Shown in pieces: positions 13,301 through 23,898 of a DNA stretch of 64,000 nt. Source of the DNA: Liolophura sinensis. Taxonomy: Eukaryota > Mollusca > Polyplacophora > Chitonida > Chitonidae. Position numbers and translations under genes: made by a program. Below the pieces are notes generated by a model. That model was not told the DNA's origin. It saw only the letters and a program-made list of their open reading frames with translations, and made no database searches. Position 1 is the stretch's first letter; every line of letters starts with the position of its first letter. Location: NCBI RefSeq assembly GCF_032854445.1, contig NC_088306.1:9696193-9760192 (forward strand), given 5' to 3'.

Positions 13301-16300
13301 TGACCGAATCATCCACCTTATACGACAATTTATTTTCGTTTTCAATGCAGTCTGATTAATTTCTTGTCAGAAGAACTCAAGTGTTGCGTCAAAAGTATCA
13401 CTGTAGGGCCTTTGTGTTCTTCTGAACCTGCATTTTTTACATTACCAAACTTCAGATGAAGTCCACTAGAACATTTCACTTAGAGGACGGCAGCCAGCGT
13501 TATGGTGAGAGGCAATCGGGCAGAACCCGCAGGGTTTTCATTTAGAATCGGAGAAGGAGGTCAGAGTTGAAAAGTAGGCGGCTGAATTGAAAGCAGTTAA
13601 GTGACAATTACTACTGACTTAAACAGTAAGAATATTCAAAGTAGGTGGCAACTGGGACGACAGTAGACAGTTGTCTGATGCCGGCTACTTGCCCTTTTGG
13701 AACACCATGAACCCGTGTGAAACCCACGACCATACGCATGTACACATATTTAAACAGCTCTTGTCACATTGTAGGTTAATGTCAAAATAATCTCTATACC
13801 TTGTGAATAGATTCAATTTTGCAGTCCAAGGCAGTGCTGGAGTTTTTGAGGGCTTTCAAAAAAATCTGACCATCTATTTGTGACAAATAATGAATAGGGA
13901 GTTCTTCAATTTTTATTGTATCGGGAATAATAAAATAATAGTAACAATAAAACAAGCTGGTTCAAGCATTGTACTCCTCTGTTCTTTTCTATAAGATGGC
14001 AATGTTTCTGTTCAGTGGTGATCGTAAAGCAAAGAGGTAGGTCACAAGCAAAGAGGTAGGTCACAAGCAAAGAGGTAGGTCACAAGCAATGAGGTAGGTC
14101 ACAAGCAAGGAGATTGGTCACAAGCAAAGAGGTGGGTCACATGCAAAGAGGTAGGTCACCAGCAAAGCGGTAGGTCACAAGCATGAGGTAGGTCACAAGC
14201 AAAGAGGCAGGTCACAATTAAAGAGGTCGGTCACAAGCAAAGAGGTAGGTCACAAGCAAAGAGGTTGGTCACAAGCAAAGAGGGTGGTCACAAGCAAAGA
14301 GGGTGGTCACAAGCAATATGGGTCACAAGCAATGAGGTGGATCACAAGCAAAGAGGTGGATCACAAGCAAAGAGGTGGGTCACAAGCAATGAGGTAGGTC
14401 ACAAGCAATGAGGTAGGTCACAAGCAATGAGGGAGGTCACAAGCAATGAGGGAGGTCATGAGAGAGGTCACCAGGAAAGACGTAGGTCACAGGCAAAGAG
14501 GTAGGTCACAAGCAAAGAGGTTGGTCACAAGCTATGGGGTAGGTCACAAGCTATGGGGTAGGTCACAAGCAAAGAGATGGGCCACAAGCAAAGAGATGGG
14601 TCACAAGCAAAGAGATGGGTCACAAGCAATGAGGTAGGTCACAAGCAAAGAGGTAGGTCACAAGCAATGAGGCATCACAGTAGACAATTATGCAGTTCAC
14701 ACAGATTGTGTGAGCGGTGAATGTCGAGCAATCACGCCAGTTATATACATACCTTATCCAACTGCTCTACCATTGAGTCCTTCTTATTGCTCTGTGCAAC
14801 AACCACGGCAAGCTGCTGTTGTGCTTCCAATAGCTGGAAACCAAATACAGTAAAAGTTTCATGTTAAAACCCGTGAAAAAGCAAACATTTAACTCGACAG
14901 ACATTCCACACATGCAACAAAGGAAATCATTTCATGTAACATTTTTCATATTCAACCACATGCAAAATACTGATGCTTTCTTTCATTTCTTGGGAACTTC
15001 AAAAAATTACAAATCTTCTGGGTTGTGATTTAGAACGTGCATAACAATACTGGAAACGGAAATTTTCGGAATATTCAAGTACTACACTAAAGGTAACATA
15101 TACACACAACGCATTTCTGAAATGCTCCATGAAACAATGTTACCTGGAAAAGCATCTTTGCACTTTTAGTGTCATCTCCTTATATACCTGTTTATTTATT
15201 TATTTGATTGGTGTTTCATGTCATACTCAAGAATATTTCACTTATACGACCGCAGCCAACATCATGGTGAGAGGAAACCGGGCTGAGCCCAGGGGGAAAC
15301 CCACAACCATCTGCAGGTTCCCATGTACGGCTGGAGAGGAAGCCAGCATAAGATGGACTTGAACTCAAAGTGACCACATTGGTGAGAGGCTCCTTATATA
15401 CATACCTTTGAGTTCAACTGTTGTATATGGCTTTCACAATGCTGCAACAGACAAAATAAGACAGGCAAAGTATACAAACCATTTACTGTTAACGTTACCA
15501 TTTCATAACCAAATTTGCAGACTTCATTTCTGAAATTCAGAAAGTTGCATCTTTAGAATATTGCTGTAAGATTTTTTTTTTTTTTTTTTGATTGGTGTTT
15601 TACGCCGTACTCAAGAATATTTCACTTATACGACGGCGGCCAGCATTATGGTGGGTGGAAACTTGAACTCACAGCGACCGCATTGGTGAGAGACTCCTGG
15701 GTCATTATGCTGAGCTAGCGCTTTAACCGACTGAGCCACGGAGGCCCCCTTGCTGTAAGAAGATACTTATTGATTTTTTATCACAAGGATTACAGGGTTC
15801 GCACAGAGAAATAGGAAAGAAATTCCAGCAGTTTTCCAGGATCAAAGTGCAATTTTCAAGGAAAGATTTTATATAATTTTTACAGATGTTGCGAGAGAAA
15901 TTTTCAGCAAAAAATCGATTTGCATACTTCCAGCTGAAATTTTGCATAGCTCAAATAATAACCTTACCTATACCCAAAATACCAACCTTGTCTGTGCACC
16001 TGTTACAGTTTAAAAATCAGTAACAAAGTTCCTAAAATCTATTACCCTAATTCTTCTCAAATTTAGGACAAATATCAGTAGTGTTGAAAGTAGAATATTA
16101 CATTTCTTTACCAGTAAAGATATGAGTATGTGGATCATTAGATGGTCTAAACATGTGAGAAAAAAGTAACTCACTATTCCTGCTACAATTACATGAATAT
16201 TGGCCAAAATGAACAGACCAGGTGTCCCAAATTTTACAAGAAATATGGTAAGCGGGTCGCATTACAACTTTTTCAAATTTTAGAACCATATTTTATTACT

Positions 16301-19300
16301 TAAATATAAATACTTCACGTATGAGTGTTTTTGAGAGGTTAGCTGTACGAATTCAGTTTTTTCACGTTTTGATGAGAAAAAAAGATTGACATACACGACA
16401 AACATTTCCTCCCACCCAACACCAGAATTTTCAAGGAGTTTCCGCGAGTTTTTATTTTTCTCCAGGATTTTCAAGTCCTTGAATCAGACTTTCGTTTTTC
16501 CACGAATTCCACGAGTTTCAATGGCTGTGCGAACCCTGGATTAAGTAAATCACTTTATCTTCCTTTCATACACAACTACACGTATCACAAACATAGGGTT
16601 ATCAGGCTACAACTGAATGTCCTTAAAAAGGGATGCCTGGACACCCTTTTTCACATTTCTGTTTACCCCCCTTGATCACACACATCAATGAGAAATACAT
16701 AAAAATCTTTCTCTACATTTCTGTAAGAAGATACTGTACTGTGGGTCTACATTTTTAATAATAAGTGTTACTCGAGTTTGTACCTTTCTGCGATATCGCT
16801 CTTTCTCCAGTGTTTCCTTTAAGAACCGATTCTCTGCCACAAGCGTTGGATCTGATTGGTATCTGCCAGAGTTGTCTCCCCATATACGTTGTGAGGCATC
16901 ATCGAGGCAGACAGGGTTGGACGGTTCTGAGTGACCACGTGTGCTGTGATCAGAAAATAGAAATCGGTCTTACTTCTACATGAAAGCCTCAGTCAGTAAT
17001 TCAAAAGTCTCAGTTAGTGCAAATTTAAAAGTTCCAGTCAGTTCAAATTTAAAAGCCTCAGTCAGCCCAAATTCAAAAGCCTCGATTTTTATTTGCAGTA
17101 TTCCAAGGCTAAAATTTAAGACTTTGTGAAATCGGCTTATCGTACCTTCTCATTAATTACAGACACCCACTTACTGAGACACACCGACAGTAAGCGGGTA
17201 TATCAGAGGAGTTTCCCGTGAGGCACTCACTGCCATGAGAAAATATTGATCTCTGAAGAGTACGTATTGCTGTGAAACGCATTGGTAATTTGACAGAAAG
17301 TACATTAACAGTGTTCGCACAGAAAAGTTCAAGTGGTTAGAAAAGGCCTGATTTCACAGTTCCCGCACGAGAAATTTCATATGTAGATTTCATTTGGCAG
17401 TTGCAGGTCTGGGACATGCAAGACTCTGGAGTCATTGCCAGACACAACACCTAAACATATATGTTCTGTGTCATAATAAATGTCTAAAGTAAAGAGAAGA
17501 ATTGCCACATTCTCCTATGCATTCATCTACTAATCACTATAAAGGTATGCTCAAAAGTTACAAATGATGCAGAATATGACATGGTATCAGTAAATGCGCT
17601 AACATGTCCCTTAACACCCATCCCTGGGAAACCTCACTCAGTTCAATCGAACTTCAATTAAACTGAAGCATCTTGACAAACTCTTCAGTTGAATGTTAGT
17701 GAGAGAAAATATGCAAAGCGTATGTGGGTATATGGATTGCAAAAATCAAGACTACATGTAGAACAACTGCTACAGGTACTGGCTTTAGAAATTTTACCAG
17801 ATAACAAACTCACAACAAAAAGCTTGATTAAAACATTATGGAAATTCACGGCTCGTATGTATCCCACTGACAATATATTTTTTAAGCAGTTTTCCCAAAT
17901 TACCGTCAGGTATATATATATTGGTGAATGAACGATTACCTACAGTGAAAAAACTTTTGAACCAGGTTTTATTTTTAATGTGGCAATAAAACCTTTAAGG
18001 TTATGTTTACGAGACTATATCTACTTTTGGCTGTCACCCCCAACTTTCAGCTAACCTGCACCACATGTTGTTGTGATAAACATGGACTCAAAAGTGAAAG
18101 AACTGGTGGTTATTCGCTAGTCACTTCACATACTCATCGAAGAGTCCACATGTTCATTGTGTCAAATGCAGGACTTGTAGGCAAACGGCAAGGATGCGGG
18201 CTGAAAAGCCTGTAATTACAAACATGTGCTTAGTCAATATTCGTGGAGTTAATTTTTTTTTTTTTTCTTCTACATCCTGACATTTATCGCAACACCAAGT
18301 CCATCTCTGCCTCTTACAACTGTTCACTGGCGCCAAAATTGAACCTTTAAAAACCCGGCAGTCTGTCTCGTCTCTCCCCATCTTGCCAAGCTGGTGAGGC
18401 TCACTGATCTGACTACCGGTAATCCCCTACCCCTCAACAGAGAGCGTATGACTTAAGACAACAGCCCTCGCAACGCATCGTGCAATAAATTTTCTGAAAA
18501 TGCATCTGAAATTGATGAGAAGGTACGGGCATACACAACTGAAATTCAGTTGAAAATTCCTTCCACTAAAATGCATGAAAGATGTGATAACACCCACTAA
18601 CATACAAAGAGCCTAGCAGTAAGAGAAGAGGCAACACAATGCTAAGCAGCAAATGGGCATAAATGGAAAATGTGTATTCATGAGATGTAACTCTCAAGCA
18701 GTCAAGAGGTTAATTAATTTCAAATAAGCATGAAAGTGTTGTGTTACAATGTTATAGCTATAAGACTACATCTTACTCAAACCACAAAGTGCTCCCCTGG
18801 CTTCTGGGAGAAAAATTTGAATCTGCTGCTCGAGGAACTTGACTTGAATGACCTTGACCCCCAAGAAGGTCACTAACACCATCTGCATTGCCATGTTCTA
18901 CATTACCTGAAAGAAAGAACAGAAATTGTATTGCCAGCATGAGAAATATGTGAAACAGATACAAAAACACTTGTCTGACATTGGATAGTGTTAATATGAA
19001 GAATATATATTACACCGTTTTGTGCCGTCACAATACATAAATAGACATAACCTAATTCTTCCAACCTTTTCAACTGCAGAGAAATAATTTGCACAGTTTC
19101 ATGAAGCTTACATTTTTAATGATGCAAACAAATGATATTTTAGCATCATTTTCATCATAATAGTTTGCACATATTCCTCTAAAAAAGTGCTTTAGTGACT
19201 GGAAAGGTTGAAGAGTTACGGAGTACATAATGATCTTCAGATAACCACTGCTTGTATTTTACTTCAAAACTCTAAGTGGATATTAATTTTATCTAATTTA

Positions 19301-22300
19301 TCTGTAGTGCTGTCTAATGTAATTTATCTGTAGTGCTATCTAATGTAATTTATCTGTAGTGCTATCTAATGTAATTTATCTGTAGTGCTGTCTAGTGTAA
19401 TTTATCTATAGTGTTGTCTAATGTAATTTATCTGTAGCGCTGTCTAATGTAATTTATATACAGTGCTATCTAAAGTAATTTATATGTAGTGCTGTCTAAT
19501 GTAATTTATCTATAGTGTTGTCTAATGTAATTTATCTGTAGTGCTATCTAATGTAATTTAGATGTAGTGCTGTCTAATGTAATTTATCTGCAGTGCTATC
19601 TAATGTTTAACGTAATTTATCTGTAGTGCTATCTAATGTAATTTATCTGTAGTGCTATCTAATTTATCTGTAGTGCCATCTAATGTGTAATTTATCAGTA
19701 GTGCCATCTAATGTAATTTAACTGCAGTGCCATCTAATGTAATTTATCTGTAGTGCTATCTAATGTAATTTATCTATAGTGTTGTCTAATGTAATTTATC
19801 TGTAGTGCTATCTAATGTAATTTAGATGTAGTGCTGTCTAATGTAATTTATCTGCAGTGCTATCTAATGTTTAACGTAATTTATCTGTAGTGCTATCTAA
19901 TGTAATTTATCTGTAGTGCTATCTAATTTATCTGTAGTGCCATCTAATGTGTAATTTATCAGTAGTGCCATCTAATGTAATTTAACTGCAGTGCCATCTA
20001 ATGTAATTTATCTGTAGTGCTATCTAATGTAATTTATTTGTAGTGCTATCTTATGTAATTTATCTGTAGTGCTATCTAATGTAATTTATCTGTAGTGCTA
20101 TCTAATGTAACTTATCTGTAGTGAGTGAGTGAGAGAGTGCTTGGGGTTTAAGGTCATACTTAACAATGACGACGAAGAAATCCTTAGACGCCTTACCGAA
20201 GGCAAGTAAGCGGCCCCACCTGAGCCATAATACTGATACAGGTCAACCAGTTGTTGCACTATCCCCTTCAAGCTGAATGCCAAGCAAGGAAGTCACACCT
20301 TCATCTTTTAAGGTCTCAAGTGTAACTTGACCCAAGACTGACCCTTGATCTACCGCTCCCGAAGCGGATGCTAATATATCTGCAGTGCTCTACCAACTGT
20401 GCTATCGGGGCCGGTATTTGTAGTGCCATCTAATATAATTTATCTGTAGGGCTATCTAATGTAATATATCTGCAGTGCTATCTGAAATAAGAATGTGACA
20501 CTTACCTACTAAAGCCTGCCCTTGTTGAATGACCTTCTTCAGATGCCCAAGGACCTCATCCATATCCTTGCCTTCTGGATGGCTGAACATTGGTAGCTCT
20601 CCTGACATAGGAGGTGAAGAAGGTTGAGGCTGAAATCCAAAGATAAAATCAGAGATACTGGTTAATACACATATTATTATTGTCCCAGGTAGCACTGCAA
20701 GATATACAATTAAATATTAGGATTTTCAGTTGAACAACAGTTGGGAAATGAATTGTACTAAATAGCCAGAGTTCAGTTCAGTGATTGTTAATTTCAATAA
20801 CTGCAGGAAATACAGTATACATGCTCAATAAATTTACTTTCAAAGGAAGCATTTATTTATTTATTTGGTGTTTTACGCCGTACTCCAAATATTTCACTTA
20901 TATGACAGCCGCCAGCATTATGATGGGAGGAAACTGGGCAGAGCCTGGGGGAAACACATGCCCATCCACAGGTTGCTGGAAGACCTTCCCACGTGCGGCC
21001 AAAGATCTAAGGAAGTAAAGCACACAGCCAACATTTTGACAAAATTGATAACTACCGTGTATTTTATCTTACCGCAGATGTAAAATCCTGGTAAACTTGA
21101 GGTGTAAAGTGGGACTCATCGGGCACAAGTACTGAAAATTTGGACACTGCTGTGTCCTGAAACTCAAACCCTTTCAAATTTGATACAGCTGAATGGGAGG
21201 TAGTTGCCATGGATGCTTCAGAGTTGTTTCTGTCTGTTTGAGCCGATTGATTCTCGTTTCCATAAAACAACGCATTTCCAGCAAGTGGCACAGAAGTACC
21301 CGCTCTTAAATGCACCTGTTGAGAGTTACCTCCCTTGTCCTGTGCCCACCCAAGAAAACCAGAAGATCTGTCTTGACCTGATACCCTGCTACCAATGGGC
21401 TGCTGTGTTGCTTTACCCCCAAATGCTCCCTGAGAGATGGGCTGAGAGTGAGGAAACCCTGTGAAGTGTCCTTGCCATGGCTTTTGGTTGGTGGGGGTAA
21501 CTCTGGTACCCGTACTGCTGAAGTCATTTTGTGCCATTCCCTGCACGTGGGAAGGGCGTGATATTTTGTAACTGGCCAGGCCATCATTTCTGTGGTTAGG
21601 CCCCATGCGCACAGGGTACATCTGCGGGGATCCTACCTCACTCTGACCAGACACTACCTCTGGTCTCTGGAAACCTTTCCCCTTGAAATCCTGTCGGGGA
21701 GGACGCCCAGCCATCATCTGAAAGCGATTCTGGATGGTATCCTCATGTTCAGCACCGTCAATGACCGGCGACCTTTCGCGCGAGCCCCTGTCTGAAGGTG
21801 ATTCCTCACCCATTCTGCCAGCGTCCATCAGCCGACACTCCAGCTCCCTCTCCATTGCACTCTCCATGTAATGTTCAGGAAGAATTGGGCTGGCTTCCAT
21901 CTCACCCACAGACAGAGCTACTGGGTGTTCAGGGGAGAGAGCTGTGCCAGATTTTGTGGCAGACTTTGGGTTAGGTGTAGAAGACTTTGACAAGCTGGCA
22001 CCAGGAAGCCGTGAGTGGTTTCCTGTCCCCTCAAACTCATCAAAGTCAAGCATTTTGATTGGTGAAAACAACATGGGTTCTGCAGTCCCAGCCTCTGATT
22101 CAGGTCTGGAGTCACCTAGGCTGCGCCTCAACAACGGACTTGCTGCAGTGTTCTGCACAAGAGTTCCAGAACCGCTGCTCTGCAGCAGGTGCCCAGCAAA
22201 CAGAGCATTAGTTGTTGAGTCTTCCTCTGTTCCAGTCTCCCCAGGAATGTCACGACCACAGTCCACGAATCCCTGCTCACTCTGAGCCAGGCCCTTTCCT

Positions 22301-22317
22301 GTGAGCTCCTCTTCCAT
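126..22317 (-). CDS. CNTROB: Centrobin (CNTROB), centriole-associated coiled-coil protein, 3' end outside window
   Basis: Coding exons in transcript order: 22317-21073, 20629-20506, 18906-18777, 16943-16784, 15441-15406, 14833-14753, 13865-13800, 13186-13070, 11635-11537, 11116-10961, 10462-10370, 5884-5771, 4881-4786, 2198-2011, 191-126. All have GT donors and AG acceptors and joining phases agree at every junction, giving 923 residues and a partial codon. Residues 1-415 are one long Ser/Pro/Gly-rich, disordered exon; from about residue 535 to the end it is charged coiled coil. Identity rests on the start of the coil: RRKHCESHIQQLNSK, LLEAQQQLAVVVAQSNKKDS, MVEQLDK and QFAQVVDGWKRKEAD line up in order with the centrobin coil as I know it from human. 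Centrobin sits on daughter centrioles and works in centriole duplication and elongation. The start is supported by an in-frame TAA six codons upstream (22336..22338). Oddities: the 22-residue exon 13865-13800 has no counterpart in the human order, and the introns are full of minisatellites. The small exons come from manual splicing, so individual borders may be off. Confidence 0.85.
770..890 (+). mobile_element. SINE family 1, 5'-truncated
   Basis: Keeps the 3' half (CCTGCGGATGGTCGTGGG to TAAAATACCAATC) and an (AAAT)n tail; the tRNA head is missing. Confidence 0.9.
936..1370. repeat. Tandem duplication of about 200-230 bp
   Basis: 936..1133 and 1134..1367 share long near-identical blocks, for example the segment with ACACGATATGGTGGAGAGTT and the segment ending in TGACTACTTGGCTTGAGTC. 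The second copy carries an extra ~25 bp. It lies in the CNTROB intron between exons 2198-2011 and 191-126. Confidence 0.85.
1531..1806 (-). mobile_element. SINE family 1, nearly full length
   Basis: From an (AAAT)n tail (read here as TTTA) to the tRNA-like head (CTGAGCCACGG on the plus strand). Diverged. Confidence 0.92.
2634..2826 (-). mobile_element. SINE family 2, 5'-truncated
   Basis: Contains the family hallmark TCGTACTTAACAATGTTTCAG, CATATGACGACAAC and the downstream GACACCGGGCCAACCAG block. Confidence 0.8.
3040..4770. repeat. 15-bp minisatellite in a CNTROB intron
   Basis: More than 100 tandem copies of CCCACAAATTATAAT with mainly three variants at the variable part (AATTATAAT, AATCATAAT, AATCGCAAT, AACCATAAT). 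Because 15 is a multiple of 3 and no frame of the unit contains a stop on the minus strand, it generates long meaningless frames such as (LWDYN)n and (CGIII)n. It starts only about 16 bp beyond the donor of exon 4881-4786. Confidence 0.97.
5218..5402. mobile_element. TTAA-flanked inverted-repeat element, family A (about 185 bp)
   Basis: TTAAAGGGATACAAAATTGA at the left and TCATTCTGTATCCCTTTAA at the right are inverted repeats ending in TTAA. Two more copies lie at 44205..44395 and 61420..61604. Confidence 0.88.
6002..6584. mobile_element. TTAA-flanked inverted-repeat element, family B (583 bp)
   Basis: TTAAAGGAGAAGAAAACTTTT at the left against ATTTTCTTCTCCTTTAA at the right. No transposase frame, so non-autonomous. 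Confidence 0.85.
7010..7216. mobile_element. Short inverted-repeat element, family C
   Basis: TACTGAATTTCGCCT at the left is inverted as AGGTGAAATACAG at the right. A second copy is at 13251..13462; a related piece at 53628..53760. Confidence 0.7.
7252..10390. repeat. 61-bp minisatellite made of a CNTROB exon end plus 5' splice site, about 46 copies
   Basis: The unit runs CCTTAGCCAGACAGTACATG, ACATACTTACCCTCTCTTCC, TGGATGGCCTTCAGCTTGCT, T on the plus strand. On the minus strand it contains the last ~28 nt of the CNTROB exon 10462-10370 (coding KLKAIQEER) followed by GTAAGTATG. Four shortened 57-bp units (near 8060, 8668, 9698, 10122) lose CTTA but still read GG|GTATGT; two variants (near 8120 and 8730) read GCAAGT. 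Those variants are about 606 bp apart in similar surroundings, so about ten units were duplicated as a block. A SINE (7298..7583) sits inside the first unit. Confidence 0.95.
7298..7583 (-). mobile_element. SINE family 1, full length, young poly(A) subfamily
   Basis: Runs from a pure poly(T) of about 32 bases to GCCACGGAGGCCCC. It interrupts a 61-bp array unit and is bordered by the target duplication CTCTTCTTGGA. Carries the GGTGGGTGG diagnostic change. Confidence 0.95.
12221..12285 (-). mobile_element. SINE family 1 tail fragment
   Basis: (TTTA)n then GATTCATGTTTTATGCC up to TTCACTTATAAGATTG, immediately joined to the right end of a TTAA inverted-repeat element (12286..12382). Confidence 0.75.
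12286..12382. mobile_element. Right-end fragment of a family B element
   Basis: Matches 6482..6584 (GAGGTACATATTA, GGCATGC, GGAAATGCATA, TGATATTTAAATTTTC). Confidence 0.85.
12650..12797 (-). mobile_element. SINE family 1, 5'-truncated
   Basis: From TTTATTTCATTGGTGTTTTACGCC to GCAGACCATCCCACC. Confidence 0.88.
13251..13462. mobile_element. Short inverted-repeat element, family C, second copy
   Basis: Starts ACTGTATTTCACCTAATG; shares TTGATTCTGAC and ATCATCCACCTTATA with 7010..7216. Confidence 0.68.
13470..13535 (-). mobile_element. SINE family 1 internal fragment
   Basis: ACATTTCACTTAGAGGACGG through CAGCCAGCGTTATGGTGAGAGG; ends degraded. Confidence 0.6.
14026..14675. repeat. 19-bp minisatellite in a CNTROB intron
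   Basis: About 34 tandem copies of CAAAGAGGTAGGTCACAAG with point variants (GAGATGG, TATGGGGTAG, AATGAGG). It fills most of the intron between exons 14833-14753 and 13865-13800. Confidence 0.95.
15188..15392 (-). mobile_element. SINE family 1, ending 14 bp from a CNTROB splice donor
   Basis: From (TTTA)n to ATTGGTGAGAGGCTCC, head truncated. Its edge is close to the donor of the 36-bp exon 15441-15406. Confidence 0.9.
15571..15749 (-). mobile_element. SINE family 1, poly(A) subfamily, internal deletion
   Basis: Both ends are present but the middle jumps from GGTGGGTGGAAAC directly to TTGAACTCACAGCGACC. Flanked by the target duplication TTGCTGTAAGA. Confidence 0.93.
15793..16538. mobile_element. 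DNA transposon relic (746 bp) with 14-bp perfect terminal inverted repeats
   Basis: CAGGGTTCGCACAG at 15793 and CTGTGCGAACCCTG at 16525..16538. GATTA directly precedes and follows. Inner sequence near both ends is also inverted in part (CCAGGATTTTCAAG type). No intact transposase frame. Confidence 0.85.
19276..20485. repeat. 26-bp minisatellite with higher-order structure, split by a SINE
   Basis: Unit about CTAATGTAATTTATCTGTAGTGCTAT. A block of roughly 264 bp containing a diagnostic TGTTTAACG variant occurs twice (variant at about 19605 and 19868). The array stops at 20118 where a family-2 SINE is inserted and resumes at 20417..20485. It occupies the CNTROB intron between exons 20629-20506 and 18906-18777. 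Confidence 0.93.
20119..20416 (-). mobile_element. SINE family 2, full length, inside the 26-bp minisatellite
   Basis: Reads from GAGAGTGCTTGGGGTTTAAG to a tRNA-like head (TACCAACTGTGCTATCGGGG on the plus strand, i.e. an A-box-like TAGCACAGTTGGTA on the minus). Confidence 0.88.
20850..21000 (-). mobile_element. SINE family 1, 5'-truncated
   Basis: From (TTTA)n and GGTGTTTTACGCCGTACTCC to CCCACGTGCGGCC, 70 bp from the donor of the long CNTROB exon. Confidence 0.88.
21073..22317 (-). CDS. CNTROB: CNTROB first coding exon (N-terminal disordered region)
   Basis: A 1245-bp exon encoding residues 1-415, ending in phase 0 at a GTAAGA donor (21072..21067). It is rich in Ser, Pro, Gly and Glu, with no membrane segment or recognisable fold and several basic/SP clusters (SDRGSRERSPV) that would suit phosphorylation. 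It is by far the longest open frame in the window other than repeat arrays. The two alternative frames that are also open here are shadows. Confidence 0.85.
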
Positions 22318-22484
22318 AGTCCCAGCTATCCCACTTTATCGAAAGATTGCAAAATTACAGAATCCCAATGTTGAGGTCGTGGGGATAGCCATAGAATGGA
22401 GAGGGTAATTTTAAATCATGTGAGATACAAGATCTTCTAGGGAAGCAGAGCACACAACAGACCTCTGTCATGAAGCCATGTTCT
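22318..22484 (-). other. CNTROB: Putative CNTROB 5' UTR exon part with a three-codon uORF
   Basis: An acceptor (TTTGTTTACAG) ends at 22485, so the exon holding the CNTROB ATG may begin at 22484. The 5' UTR contains a minimal upstream frame (ATG GCT TCA TGA) and an in-frame TAA six codons before the main ATG. The matching upstream exon would be the one ending at 23899. Confidence 0.45.
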
Positions 22485-22970
22485 CTGTAAACAAATAAAG
22501 TTAATTCATTAATTATTTACTTCATAATGACGAAGTATTACTGCTGGTGACATATCATGCTATGTTGCTGGCTGCTGAACCCTTTCAGCCACTCAGAACA
22601 AATGTACTGGAGACGAGAAGCTGTAAGCAGTCGACGAGGTGAGAGATAACATGGGAGGGTACAGGGAAATGAACAAAAACGGATGCTATTCAGGGAAATA
22701 CGGCTGATAATAACAAGAAATTGTAGTATGCAAGACAAGAGAACAATGTACACAGCATATATAAATTGTGAATGTCAAGACAACCTGGTTTCAGACTTAT
22801 TTAGCTGTACTATTTTAACTCAGATGTTATTTTAACAGCGTTTTCACTGCCCTTTGTGAGCAGGCAAACAAGTAAAATTGCAAATGTTCAGGTGTCTTCT
22901 GTCTCCCATATGCAAATGTCACAAATTATTTTTGATTTTGCAAGTCTCAAAGTCTCCAGTTAGTTCAATG

Positions 22971-22991
22971 TGGGCGGGGGGGTGGGGGGGG
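22971..22991 (+). repeat. Short G-rich tract
   Basis: Runs of G broken by C or T in the putative first intron of CNTROB, template side to that gene. A second similar tract is at 53131..53158. Confidence 0.7.
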
Positions 22992-23238
22992 ATCTAGTTT
23001 ACCTTGCAAAAGCTGGGGAAGCTCAATGTTCCTTACGAAATCCTGGCATTTGCCATTTCTCTTCACAGCTAACTGTACTCTACAACTACAGACGATACTT
23101 GAAAGGTAATATACTTGTTCAATAATGCCAAACAACATGTATAGTCTATAATGCCGACTAGGTACAGTGTGCTGTCAACACTTCCTAAAGTTAGACTAGC
23201 ATGACAGACACTCCAGCATAAACATCACAATGTGCTGA

Positions 23239-23410
23239 GCTTGCTTCCTCTCAGGTCTTAAGTGGTAAGGTCTGTCAGCAACCTGTGGATGGTTGTGGGT
23301 TTCCCTGGGCTCTGCTTGGTTTCCTCCCACCATAATGCTGGCCGCTGTCATATAAGTGAAATATTCTTGAGTACGGTGTAAAACACCAACCAAATAAATA
23401 AATAAATAAA
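23239..23410 (+). mobile_element. SINE family 1, 5'-truncated
   Basis: From GCTTCCTCTCAGG to an (AAAT)n tail. Confidence 0.9.
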
Positions 23411-23898
23411 CAATGTGTTGACTGTGCATTGTGTCTAATCCTGACTGTTACGGTTGAAAATATCAAAGTCCGAAATTTCTGACTGGAACTCAGCTTGCAA
23501 CAGATATTATGATAAGACTGATCGTCTGACATGTCTGATGGCATACTGTAGTTCTAATCTGAAGCCGCTCCATTTAAAATGAGCAAGACTGCTTGTGCTC
23601 AGCTACTGCATGACAGTTCCTCAAGCAGGTCTTTGGAAAGTGGTTATGGTAGAAATGTGTTAATCAGAGAGTGTATACACTACGTTTACGTGCAGTCGTA
23701 CTACTATCATTCATCTGAAGAGAAGTTGCTCTGAGAGAAGGCACTTTTCTGACTAACTTTTTTTCGTCAGTCTGCTTGATTTCACTTGTCATGTAAAAAT
23801 CTGCTTTGAAGTAAAGTTATTAGATGCCTATTGTAACAATCTGTTCACCTCATAAGGTGTCAAAAGCAGTATGTCAAACAAATTTGTAAGAAACTTAC

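Noticed and set aside
14026..14675. CRISPR-like array
   Set aside because: Units are contiguous with no unique spacers, in a eukaryotic intron; plain minisatellite.
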